From Peiella sedimenti (lineage in GTDB: Bacteria > Pseudomonadota > Alphaproteobacteria > Caulobacterales > Caulobacteraceae), in contig NZ_JAUKTR010000002.1 in NCBI RefSeq assembly GCF_030504955.1, positions 385,901 to 449,900 of the forward strand: a stretch of DNA of 64,000 nucleotides, given 5' to 3'. A program made the position numbers and the translations under genes. The notes under the pieces were generated by a model. The model searched no databases, was not told where the DNA came from, and saw only the letters and a list, made by a program, of their open reading frames with translations. Of this stretch, positions 20,981 to 28,826 are shown one piece after another; the stretch's first letter is position 1; the number at the start of each line of letters is the position of its first letter.

Positions 20981-21531
20981 GCGGACGTCGCGGCATACCG
21001 GGGCTCAAGCCCCTCATCTGGCGGGAGCCGCGCGGCCCCTGGACCCTGGCCGCCTGGCTGCTGGCCGTGGCCTGGCCGCCCCTGGTCATCACCCTTCTGC
21101 TGTTCCCGCCCCAGGAGCTGGGCGTGGCTCTGGGGTCGGACTGGCGCCTGACCGCCATGGTGGTGGGCCTGATCGGCGTGCCCTTCGGCATCGCCCTGAT
21201 CGACCGCGAGCGGCGGCGGGGCGTCGCGCCCCTGACGCGGCTGGGGATCGTCTGGCGCTTCGTCCTGTTCGGCGCGGTGGGCAGCGTCATCGGCGAGCTG
21301 ATCCTGACCCTGGTGATGATCGTCAACCGCTTCATCGGTATCGGCGACCTGTTGCGGGCGGCCTCCGGCGCCGAGACCGCCGTCCTGCTCTATGGGGTGG
21401 GCTTCCTGCCCTTCGCCATGCTCGTGGGGGCCAGCTACGCCGCCTGGGCGGGGCTGGCGGTCAGCCTTCTGGCCTTCACGCCCAAGCCCGAGCGGGTGCG
21501 CTCGAGGCTCGGCCTCCTGGATGACGAATAG
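20977..21531 (+). CDS. Uncharacterised four-helix membrane protein
   Basis: The 184-residue protein has about four hydrophobic segments (WTLAAWLLAVAWPPLVITLLL, LTAMVVGLIGVPFGIALI, VLFGAVGSVIGELILTLVMIV and ETAVLLYGVGFLPFAMLV). A short basic tail follows. I recognise no named domain. It is translationally coupled to the hydroxybutyryl-CoA dehydrogenase gene through an ATGA overlap, yet nothing in its sequence suggests a link to that enzyme. A DUF418 membrane-protein gene follows 65 bases on. Confidence 0.75.
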   Translation: MSGRRGIPGLKPLIWREPRGPWTLAAWLLAVAWPPLVITLLLFPPQELGVALGSDWRLTAMVVGLIGVPFGIALIDRERRRGVAPLTRLGIVWRFVLFGAVGSVIGELILTLVMIVNRFIGIGDLLRAASGAETAVLLYGVGFLPFAMLVGASYAAWAGLAVSLLAFTPKPERVRSRLGLLDDE

Positions 21532-21596
21532 CTAACTTGCGGGGCGCAATAGCTCCGCGCCATAGTCCCCTCGTCATCAAGCGGGGGGGCGCTCCA

Positions 21597-22829
21597 ATGA
21601 CCGCACGGGCCATGGCCGAAACCGCGCCGGACCAGCCGCGTCCGGTCGAACCGAAGGCGCGCATCGCCGCGCTGGACGTCGTTCGCGGCCTGGCCATCCT
21701 CGGCATCCTGGCCGTCAACGCGCCGACCTTCGCCCTGCCCTTCACGGCCATGATGAACCCGGTCGCCTCGCCGCAGCCGTTCGACGCCGCCTCGCAGCAG
21801 GCCTGGTGGATCGGCGAGACCTTCTTCCGATTCAAGTTCATCAGCCTTTTTTCCATGCTGTTCGGCGTGTCCATCTTCCTGGTCGGCGGCGACAAGACCG
21901 ACGAGGCCAGGAACGGCGTGCTTCAGCGGCGCCTGCTGTGGCTCGGCGTCTTCGGCCTGCTGCATGCGACCCTCTTCTGGTTCGGCGACATCCTGCTGAC
22001 CTACGCCATCGCGGGCTTCCTGGTCATGTGGGCGCGGACCTGGCGGCCCCTGCCGTTGATCGCTGCGGGGCTGGCGCTCTATCTGGTCTTCTTCGTCCTG
22101 CCCATGCTGGCGACCCTGGCGCTTGGGCTCATGCCCCCCGAAGCACTCGCCCAGATAAAGAGCCAGATGGGCTGGACCGTCGATCCGGCGGCTACCTCCG
22201 CCACGGTGGACGCCTATCGCACCCTTGAGGGCTCCTTCTTCGGCAATCTGCGCGTCCTGGCGATGTACTGGGGCAGCGCCTGGGTGATGGTTCCCGCCTT
22301 GGGCGGCCTGATGATGGTGGGCCTTGGTCTGTTCAAGACGGGCTTCCTGGCCGGGCGTTCCCACCCGATCGTCTACCTGCTGGTCATCGCCCTGGCGGGG
22401 GTAGGCCTTTGGCTGACGGCGGGCGAATCCACCCGCGCGCTCGAGGGCGGCATCAGCTTCGCCGAGGCCTCTGGCCGGCCCATCAGCGCGGCCTTCGCAC
22501 CCCTGATCGGCCTGGGCTACGCCAGCGTGCTGTTCCTGCTGCTCAAGATGGGCGTGGGGGCCCTGCTCAAGCCCCTTTCGGCGGCGGGGCGCATGGCCTT
22601 CACCAACTATCTGACCCAGACCGTGATCATGACCACGCTGTTCTACGGCGGCCGGGGCCTGGGCTGGTTCGGCTCCATGAGCCTGGCCGAGCTGTGGGTT
22701 GTGATCGGCGCCGTCTGGCTCGTCCAGCTGGTCTGGTCGCCGCTGTGGCTGTCGCGCTTCTACATGGGCCCGCTGGAGTGGGTCTGGCGCCGCCTCAGCT
22801 ACAAGGGGCCGGTGCCGCTGCTTCGCTGA
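21597..22829 (+). CDS. DUF418 family membrane protein (YeiB-like)
   Basis: The 410-residue polytopic protein has the N-terminal signature RIAALDVVRGLAILGILAVN. It ends with the DUF418 region, including GRMAFTNYLTQTVIMTTLFYGGRGLG and WSPLWLSRFYMGPLEWVWR. About ten membrane segments are present. Members resemble acyltransferase-3 and heparan-N-acetyltransferase proteins and may transfer acyl groups across the inner membrane, but no activity is established. The ATG at 21597 follows a G-rich site; an upstream in-frame ATG at 21537 adds 20 residues with no conserved content. Confidence 0.88.
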   Translation: MTARAMAETAPDQPRPVEPKARIAALDVVRGLAILGILAVNAPTFALPFTAMMNPVASPQPFDAASQQAWWIGETFFRFKFISLFSMLFGVSIFLVGGDKTDEARNGVLQRRLLWLGVFGLLHATLFWFGDILLTYAIAGFLVMWARTWRPLPLIAAGLALYLVFFVLPMLATLALGLMPPEALAQIKSQMGWTVDPAATSATVDAYRTLEGSFFGNLRVLAMYWGSAWVMVPALGGLMMVGLGLFKTGFLAGRSHPIVYLLVIALAGVGLWLTAGESTRALEGGISFAEASGRPISAAFAPLIGLGYASVLFLLLKMGVGALLKPLSAAGRMAFTNYLTQTVIMTTLFYGGRGLGWFGSMSLAELWVVIGAVWLVQLVWSPLWLSRFYMGPLEWVWRRLSYKGPVPLLR

Positions 22830-22867
22830 TCCGCCGGACGGCTTGAGGCGTAGCAGGGCGGGCCTTC

Positions 22868-22998
22868 CAGACCGAAATCGATCCCGCGGGTCGCTGCTCC
22901 AGCCGGGCTGAGATTTCGGTCCAGAATCCTAGCGGGAGCGTGATTCACGGCATGGGTGGAATGGCGAAAGCGATTCCACCTCAACCGATCAGGCTCTA
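22868..22998. repeat. Composite palindromic intergenic repeat, copy A (L+R)
   Basis: The left module contains ACCGAAATC (22871-22879) and its inverted partner GATTTCGGT (22912-22920). The right module runs from GAGCGTGATTCACGGCAT to CGATTCCACCTCAACCGATC and then AGGCTCTA. Copy B at 33014-33142 carries the same two modules in reverse orientation, with the right module differing at only about five positions out of 63. It lies between a DUF418 gene and hisS and fills most of that gap. Confidence 0.9.
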
Positions 22999-23010
22999 AA
23001 GGTGCGCCCC

Positions 23011-24492
23011 ATGACCTCCCCCGCCGACGACACCTTCGCTCCTCGCCCCGAGCCCCGCGCCCCGCGCGGCTTTCCCGACCGGCGCGGCGCCGATCTGGCG
23101 GGCGAGCGGCGCCTGATCGCGGCCCTAGCCGGCGTCTATGAACGCTATGGCTTCGAGCCGCTGGACACCCCGGCCTTCGAGTACGCCGACGCCCTGGGCA
23201 AGTTCCTGCCCGATGCGGACCGCCCGAACGAGGGCGTGTTCGCCCTCCGGGACGATGACGAGCAGTGGATGGCGCTGCGCTACGACCTGACCGCGCCCCT
23301 CGCCCGCTTCGCCGCCGAGAACTGGCAGACCCTCGCCAAGCCCTATCGCCGCTGGGCCTATGGCTCGGTCTGGCGCAACGAGAAGCCCGGCCCCGGCCGC
23401 TTCCGCCAGTTCACCCAGTGCGACGCCGACACGGTCGGCTCGGACCGGCCCGAAGCCGACGCCGAGATGGTGGCCTTGGCCGTGGAGGGCCTGGCCGCGG
23501 CGGGAGTCCCTGCGGGCGCGGCGGTCATGAAGATCAGCACCCGCAAGCTGCTGGACGGGCTGATGGAGGCGCACGGCATCGTCGATCAGGCCCAGCGCCT
23601 GACCACCCTGCGCGCCATAGACAAGTTCGACCGTCTCGGCTGGGCGGGCGTGCGCGACCTGCTGGGCAAGGGGCGGCTGGACGAATCCGGCGACTTCACG
23701 CGGGGCGCGGGCCTGGCCCAGGGGGCCGTCAACGACATCGAAGTGTTCCTCAACGCGGCGGCGCAAGGGCTCTCGCGCCAGGCCGTGCTCAAGGCACTGG
23801 CCGACGGCAAGGCCAGCGCCACGCGCGATCAGGGCCTGTCCGACCTGGAGCGCATCGATCAGGCGCTGACGGCCATGGGCGTGACCGACGCCCAGGCCCG
23901 CTTCGACCCGGCCGTGGTGCGCGGCCTCGAGTACTATACCGGCGCGGTCTTCGAGGCCGAGCTTGTCGCCACGGACGCCAAGGGCCAGCCGCTGCGCCTG
24001 GGCTCGGTGGGCGGCGGCGGCCGCTACGACGATCTGGTGGCCCGCTTCACGGGCGAGCGCACGCCGGCCACCGGCTTCTCCTTCGGGGTCAGCCGCCTGA
24101 CCGTGGCCCTGCAGGCCATGGAGTGGGCCGGGGCCGGCAAGGCGCCGCGCGGCCCGGTGGTGGTGCTGGCCCTGGACGCCGAGGGCATGGCCGACTTCTT
24201 CGCCGCCGCCGCCGAGCTCCGCGCCGCCGGCATCGCCGCCGAGGTCTATCTGGGCGGCTCGGGCATGAAGGCCCAGATGAAGTACGCCGACCGGCGGCTG
24301 GCGCCCGCCGTGGTCATCCTGGGCGGGGACGAGCGGGCCTCGGGCCAGGTGACCATCAAGGATCTGGATCTGGGTCGCGCCCTCGCGGCGGGGGTCAGCG
24401 ACCACGACACCTGGAAGTCCGAGCGCCCCGGCCAGCAGACCGTGCCCCGCGTGCACCTGGTCGAGGTCGTGAATGGGATCGTCGACGCCTGA
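23011..24492 (+). CDS. hisS: Histidine-tRNA ligase
   Basis: HisS charges tRNA-His. The ATG at 23011 gives 493 residues; an in-frame GTG at 23002 lacks a better ribosome site. Class II motifs are visible: RYDLTAPLARFAAENW (motif 2 region precursor), RRWAYGSVWRNEKPGPGRFRQFTQCDAD (motif 2) and FGVSRLTVAL (motif 3). The histidine-binding GGGRYDDLVARFTGE is present. A C-terminal anticodon-binding domain (from about residue 385, PVVVLALDAEGMADFFAAA) separates it from the HisZ paralogue, which lacks it. This is the long alphaproteobacterial form. A candidate small RNA and terminator follow. Confidence 0.95.
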   Translation: MTSPADDTFAPRPEPRAPRGFPDRRGADLAGERRLIAALAGVYERYGFEPLDTPAFEYADALGKFLPDADRPNEGVFALRDDDEQWMALRYDLTAPLARFAAENWQTLAKPYRRWAYGSVWRNEKPGPGRFRQFTQCDADTVGSDRPEADAEMVALAVEGLAAAGVPAGAAVMKISTRKLLDGLMEAHGIVDQAQRLTTLRAIDKFDRLGWAGVRDLLGKGRLDESGDFTRGAGLAQGAVNDIEVFLNAAAQGLSRQAVLKALADGKASATRDQGLSDLERIDQALTAMGVTDAQARFDPAVVRGLEYYTGAVFEAELVATDAKGQPLRLGSVGGGGRYDDLVARFTGERTPATGFSFGVSRLTVALQAMEWAGAGKAPRGPVVVLALDAEGMADFFAAAAELRAAGIAAEVYLGGSGMKAQMKYADRRLAPAVVILGGDERASGQVTIKDLDLGRALAAGVSDHDTWKSERPGQQTVPRVHLVEVVNGIVDA

Positions 24493-24540
24493 GACGGGAG
24501 TTGTGTTGACTCCCGCGCCCAAGGTCCGCCATCTTGCCCG

Positions 24541-24648
24541 TGCGGAAGGTCGCGGTTCGCCGCTCGACCCTCCCGGCGTTTCGGGGAGGAAGCGCCTGCT
24601 CTAAAGAGCGAGAAGCCCGCCGCGAGCATCCCCGCGGCGGGCTTTTTC
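24541..24648 (+). ncRNA. Candidate small RNA downstream of hisS
   Basis: Between hisS and the convergent M13 gene a TTGACT (24506-24511) with a weak CATCTT (24530-24535, 18-base spacer) precedes about 105 bases. This stretch could fold into a CCTCCC/GGGAGG hairpin with a C-rich 5' arm, a GCTC-TAAA-GAGC hairpin and a terminal intrinsic terminator. No convincing open frame covers it. It does not match the conserved cores of 4.5S, 6S or tmRNA that I know. It could instead be only the 3' UTR of hisS. Confidence 0.35.
24613..24647 (+). terminator. Intrinsic terminator after hisS / candidate sRNA
   Basis: A 12-bp perfect stem (AAGCCCGCCGCG at 24613-24624 with CGCGGCGGGCTT at 24633-24644) encloses an 8-base loop and is followed by a T run. 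Confidence 0.92.
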
Positions 24649-24664
24649 GTGTCCGTATGAAGCC

Positions 24665-24687
24665 CCTCCCCGCCCAGGGCGGGGAGG
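24665..24687. repeat. 23-bp palindrome downstream of the M13 peptidase gene
   Basis: CCTCCCCGCCC and GGGCGGGGAGG flank a single A, giving a perfect palindrome, extended on the minus strand by TGAAG/CTTCA arms. It lies 15 bases after the M13 stop and has no T run, so it is more likely a transcript 3'-end stabiliser or dispersed palindrome than a standard terminator. Confidence 0.7.
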
Positions 24688-24701
24688 AGACTTCACTCGA
24701 T

Positions 24702-26843
24702 CTACCAGATGCGCACGCGCTCGGCCGGCGGCACATAGTACCGCTCGCCCGGCTGCACGCCGAAGGCTTCGTACCAGGCGTCGATATTGCGCAGCGGGCC
24801 GATGACCCGGAACTGCGGCGGCGAGTGCGGGTTGGTCGCCACCATCTGCTGCATGGCTGCGTCACGGTACTTGCCGCGCCAGACCTGGGCCCAGCCCAGC
24901 ATGACGCGCTGATCGCCCGTGAAGCCGTCCAGCACGGGCGAATCCCGGCCGTCCAGCGAGATGCGATAGCCCTCCAGCGCCAGGGTGACGCCGGCGAGGT
25001 CGCCGATGTTCTCGCCCATGGTCAGGCCGCCCTGCACATTATAGCCGGGCAGCGGTTCATAGGCGTCAAACTGGGCCCCCAGGCGCTGGGCCTGGGCCTC
25101 GAAGCGGGCCTCGTCCTCCTCGGTCCACCACTCCTGCAGCAGGCCGTCGCCGTTGGACTTGCGGCCCTGGTCGTCGAAGCCGTGGCCGATCTCGTGGCCG
25201 ATGACTCCGCCGATGCCGCCGTAGTTCACGGCCGGGTCCGCCTCCGGATCGAAGAAGGGGGGCTGCAGAATGGCCGCCGGGAAGACGATCTCGTTCTGCA
25301 CCGGCGAGTAGTAGGCGTTCACCGTCTGGGGCGTCATACCCCACTCAACCTCATCGATGGGCTGGCCGACGCGGGCGGCCTGACGCTCCCACTCATAGGC
25401 CATCGAGCGGGTCTGGTTGCCGAACAGGTCGTCGGCCCGCACCTCCAACGGAGAGTAATCACGCCAGCGGTCCGGATAGCCGATCTTGACGCCGAACTTC
25501 TCCAGCTTCTCGAGCGCGCGCTGCTTGGTCTCGTCGCTCATCCACTCCAGGCCGCGGATCCGGTTGGCCATGGCCTCGCGCAGGTTGGCGACCAGCGTCT
25601 CCATCTGGGCCTTGGATTCGGGCGGGAACCAGCGGGCCACATAGAGACGGCCCAGGGCCTCGCCCATGGCCCCGTCGGCGAAGGCGATGGCGCGCTTCTC
25701 GCGGCTGCGCGGCTCGGGCTGGCCGGCCAGGGTGCGCGAGCGGAACTCCCAGTTGGCGTCGACGAAGTCCTGCGACAGGTAGGGCGCGGCCTGATCGGCC
25801 GTGTGGAAGGCCTGCCAGGCCTGCAGCGTCTCCACCGGCGTCTCGGCGTAGATGGCCGCCAGGCGCGGGAAGGCCGTGTTCTGGGTCACCACGAAACGGT
25901 CCACGTGGTCCAGGCTGGCCGCATCGAAGAAGGCTTCCCAGTCGAAGCCGGGCGCCTGGGCGACCAGCTCGGCGCGGGTCATGGGGTTGTAGGTCTTGTC
26001 GCGGTCGCGGCTTTCGACGCGGGTCCACTGGGCCTCGGCTAGGCGCGTTTCGTAGGCCACGATGTCGGCGGCGGCCTCGGCCGGATTGTCCCAGCCGATC
26101 AGGCTGAGGATGCGACCCACATAGGCCTCATAGGCGGCCTTCTGCTCGGCGTAGCGGTCCGACAGGTAGTAGTCGCGGTCGGGCAGGCCGATTCCGCCCT
26201 GGAACAGATAGGCCGCGTAGACGTCGGGGTTGCGGGAGTCGCCGAACACGGCCGTGCCCGTCAGGCTGCGGCCGAAGCCGCCGGCGGTACGGCCCTGATA
26301 GGCGGCCAGGGCCTCACGCGTGTCCGCGGCGCGGATCTGCTCGATCAGCGGCATCAGCGGCTGGGCGCCCAGGGCGTTGACGCGCGCCTCATCCAGGAAG
26401 CTGGTGTAGAGGGCGGCGATCTTGGCCTCGTCGCTGCCCTCGGCATGCTGACCGGCCGAGATGTCATGGATCAGGGTCTGCAGCCGGTTCTCCGACAGCT
26501 GGGCCAGCATGTCGAAGGAGCCCCAGCGCGTCCGGTCCGAGGGGATCTCGGTGGCGTCCAGATAAAGGCCGTTGGCGTAGCGGAAGAAGTCGTCGCCCGG
26601 ACTCACGGACCGGTCCATGCCGGCGATGTCGAAGCCCCAGGTTCCGAGGCGCAGGGCGTCGGTGCCGGTGAACTCGGCGGGCGCGCCGGTCGAGGCGCCG
26701 GCGGCGGCGCCGCTTTGGAACAGCGCTTCCATGGAGCAGATCTCATCCAGGCAGCCGGCGTGCTGGTGTTCCTCTCCGGCCTGGGCGGCGGCGGGGAGCA
26801 TCAGGGCGGCGGCGCAGGCGGCGCGTAGGAGCAGGGACTTCAT
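24702..26843 (-). CDS. M13 family zinc metallopeptidase (neprilysin/PepO type)
   Basis: The secreted or periplasmic endopeptidase cleaves small peptides. The ATG at 26843, with AAGGACG upstream, gives 713 residues and a signal peptide ending near AAAQAGEE. The zinc motif HEIGHGFDDQG starts at His550, and ENIGDLAGV provides the third ligand and the catalytic-site Asp. VNAYYSPVQNEIVFPAAILQPP is the typical substrate-site strand. The C-terminal Cys-x-x-Trp of eukaryotic members is reduced to RVRIW, ending at Trp as expected. A His-containing, Gly/Ala-rich N-terminal segment before residue 70 is variable. Confidence 0.95.
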   Translation of the reverse strand: MKSLLLRAACAAALMLPAAAQAGEEHQHAGCLDEICSMEALFQSGAAAGASTGAPAEFTGTDALRLGTWGFDIAGMDRSVSPGDDFFRYANGLYLDATEIPSDRTRWGSFDMLAQLSENRLQTLIHDISAGQHAEGSDEAKIAALYTSFLDEARVNALGAQPLMPLIEQIRAADTREALAAYQGRTAGGFGRSLTGTAVFGDSRNPDVYAAYLFQGGIGLPDRDYYLSDRYAEQKAAYEAYVGRILSLIGWDNPAEAAADIVAYETRLAEAQWTRVESRDRDKTYNPMTRAELVAQAPGFDWEAFFDAASLDHVDRFVVTQNTAFPRLAAIYAETPVETLQAWQAFHTADQAAPYLSQDFVDANWEFRSRTLAGQPEPRSREKRAIAFADGAMGEALGRLYVARWFPPESKAQMETLVANLREAMANRIRGLEWMSDETKQRALEKLEKFGVKIGYPDRWRDYSPLEVRADDLFGNQTRSMAYEWERQAARVGQPIDEVEWGMTPQTVNAYYSPVQNEIVFPAAILQPPFFDPEADPAVNYGGIGGVIGHEIGHGFDDQGRKSNGDGLLQEWWTEEDEARFEAQAQRLGAQFDAYEPLPGYNVQGGLTMGENIGDLAGVTLALEGYRISLDGRDSPVLDGFTGDQRVMLGWAQVWRGKYRDAAMQQMVATNPHSPPQFRVIGPLRNIDAWYEAFGVQPGERYYVPPAERVRIW

Positions 26844-27002
26844 CCGTCGAAACGTCCTTCTTTCAGCTTCGGCCAGGTTGACCGGTCTTGCTCCAAACAT
26901 AGGCGTTCCCGGCGCAGCGCCACATGAAAAAAATGTCACACCCACGGCGACGGAGCGGGCGGACGTCGCCTAAGATGGGCGTTCGACACATAGGGCGGGC
27001 GG

Positions 27003-28826
27003 ATGGCGGGACCGGCCACGGGCGAGGAATACAAGGACATCGTCGTCTTCCTGGCGGCGGCGGGCATCGTCGCGCCGATCTTCCGGCGGTTCCGCATCAG
27101 CCCGGTCCTGGGCTTCCTCGTGGCTGGGGTCGCCCTGGGGCCGGACGGCCTGGGCCGCCTCGCGGGCGACTTCCCGTGGCTCAGCGTGATGACCATCACG
27201 GACCAGGAGCAGATCGCCGTCCTGGCCGAGTTCGGGGTGGTCTTCCTGCTGTTCATGATCGGACTGGAGCTGTCGTGGGAGCGGCTCAAGGCCATGCGCC
27301 GCTTCATCGTCAGCCTGGGTGTGGCGCAGATCGCCCTTTGCGCCCTGGCCCTGTCAGGCCTGTTCTTCGCCATGGGCCAGACCCTCGCCTCGGCCATCGT
27401 CCTGGGCCTGGGCATCGCCCTGTCCTCCACGGCCATCGTCATGCCGGTGCTCTCGGACGCGGGGCGCATGCGCACGGCGACGGGGCGGGCGTCCTTTTCG
27501 GTGCTGCTGGCCCAGGACGTGGCCGTGGCGCCCATTCTGGTGGCCGTTACGGTGCTGGCGGCCGGCGCCGGCGCCGCAGGTGAACTGAACGGCGGCGCCC
27601 TGGCTCAGGGTCTGCTCAGCCTCATTCCCGCGGCCGTGGGGCTGGGAGTGATCGTCCTTCTGGGGCGGCTGCTGCTGCGGCCCATGTTCCGCTCGGTGGC
27701 CAAGGCGGGCCGGCGCGAGATGTTCCTGGCCGCCTGCCTGTTCGTGGTGCTGGCGGTGGGTCTGGCGTCCCAGGCCGCCGGCCTATCCATGTCGCTGGGC
27801 GCGCTGGTGGCGGGCATCCTGCTGGCGGAAACCGAATACGGGCGCGAGGTGGAGGTGCTGATCCAGCCCTTCCAGGGCCTTCTGCTGGGCCTGTTCTTCG
27901 TCTCCGTGGGCGTAGGGCTGGACCTGGACGCCGTGGCCGCCGCCCCCGCCACGGTGGGGCTGCTGGCCGTGACCCTCATCGCCATCAAGGTGGCCATCGT
28001 CTTCGCCCTGGCGCGCTTCAACGGCGTGCCCAGGGGGCCGGCGCTCGAGACCGCGCTGCTGCTGGGTCCGGCGGGGGAGTTCGCCTTCGTCATCATCGGC
28101 CAGGCCATCGGCGAGGGGCTTGTCCCGCGCGGCTTCGGCCAGGGCCTTCTGCTGTCGGCCACGCTCAGCCTGTTCGCCATTCCGCTCCTGGGCGCGCTGG
28201 GGGTGCGTTTCAGCCGTCGCCAGGAGCGGCGCGAGCGGGCGGGAGGAACCGTCATCGCCAATCCCGACAAGGCCGCGCCCGGCGGGGTGCTCATCGTCGG
28301 CTACGGGCGGGTCGGACGGCTGGTGGGCGAGATGCTGGACGCGCACGGCATCGCCTACACCATCATCGACAGCGACCCCGAAGTGGTGTCCGCGGCGCGT
28401 CAGGCGCGGCCCGACGTGTGGTTCGGCGATGCGTCCAACCCCGCCCTGCTGGCGGCCTGCGGCATCGACGAGGCCCGGGCGCTTGTCATCACCATGGATC
28501 AGCCGGGCAAGGTCGACGCCGTGGCGGCCGCCGTGCGCGCCCAGGCGCCGGAGATGATCGTCATCGCCCGCGCCCGCGACGAGAAGCACGCCGCGCGGCT
28601 TTACCGCCTGGGCGTCACCGACGCCGTGCCCGAGACCACCGAATCCAGCCTGCAGCTGGCCGAGAACACCCTGGTGGATCTGGGCGTGCCCATGGGCCTG
28701 GTGCTGGCCTCCATCCACGAGCGGCGCGAGCAGTTCCGCAAGCTGTTCCAGGAGGCGGCGCCTGAGGGCCGCAACCGGCCTCTACGCGCGCTCAGGGCCT
28801 CGACCCGCTTCAGCACGGATACCTAG
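27003..28826 (+). CDS. CPA2-type potassium/proton antiporter with RCK domain (Kef-like)
   Basis: The 607-residue protein is a monovalent cation:proton antiporter-2 of the KefB/KefC kind. About twelve membrane segments carry LGIALSSTAIVMPVLSD and GPAGEFAFVIIGQAIGEGL. An RCK/TrkA-N domain follows from about residue 425, with GYGRVGRLVGEMLDAHG (dinucleotide loop) and AARQARPDVWFGDAS. Kef systems release K+ during electrophile stress and are gated by glutathione; whether that holds here is unknown and no KefF/KefG partner is adjacent. The stop lies in a CTAG shared with the convergent phytochrome gene. Confidence 0.92.
   Translation: MAGPATGEEYKDIVVFLAAAGIVAPIFRRFRISPVLGFLVAGVALGPDGLGRLAGDFPWLSVMTITDQEQIAVLAEFGVVFLLFMIGLELSWERLKAMRRFIVSLGVAQIALCALALSGLFFAMGQTLASAIVLGLGIALSSTAIVMPVLSDAGRMRTATGRASFSVLLAQDVAVAPILVAVTVLAAGAGAAGELNGGALAQGLLSLIPAAVGLGVIVLLGRLLLRPMFRSVAKAGRREMFLAACLFVVLAVGLASQAAGLSMSLGALVAGILLAETEYGREVEVLIQPFQGLLLGLFFVSVGVGLDLDAVAAAPATVGLLAVTLIAIKVAIVFALARFNGVPRGPALETALLLGPAGEFAFVIIGQAIGEGLVPRGFGQGLLLSATLSLFAIPLLGALGVRFSRRQERRERAGGTVIANPDKAAPGGVLIVGYGRVGRLVGEMLDAHGIAYTIIDSDPEVVSAARQARPDVWFGDASNPALLAACGIDEARALVITMDQPGKVDAVAAAVRAQAPEMIVIARARDEKHAARLYRLGVTDAVPETTESSLQLAENTLVDLGVPMGLVLASIHERREQFRKLFQEAAPEGRNRPLRALRASTRFSTDT

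Noticed and set aside
24541..24648. Identity of the candidate RNA as 4.5S (SRP) RNA, 6S RNA or tmRNA
   Set aside because: The GGUCAGGUCCGGAAGGAAGCAGCC-type core of SRP RNA is absent, no long bubble structure of 6S RNA is evident, and no tRNA-like end exists.
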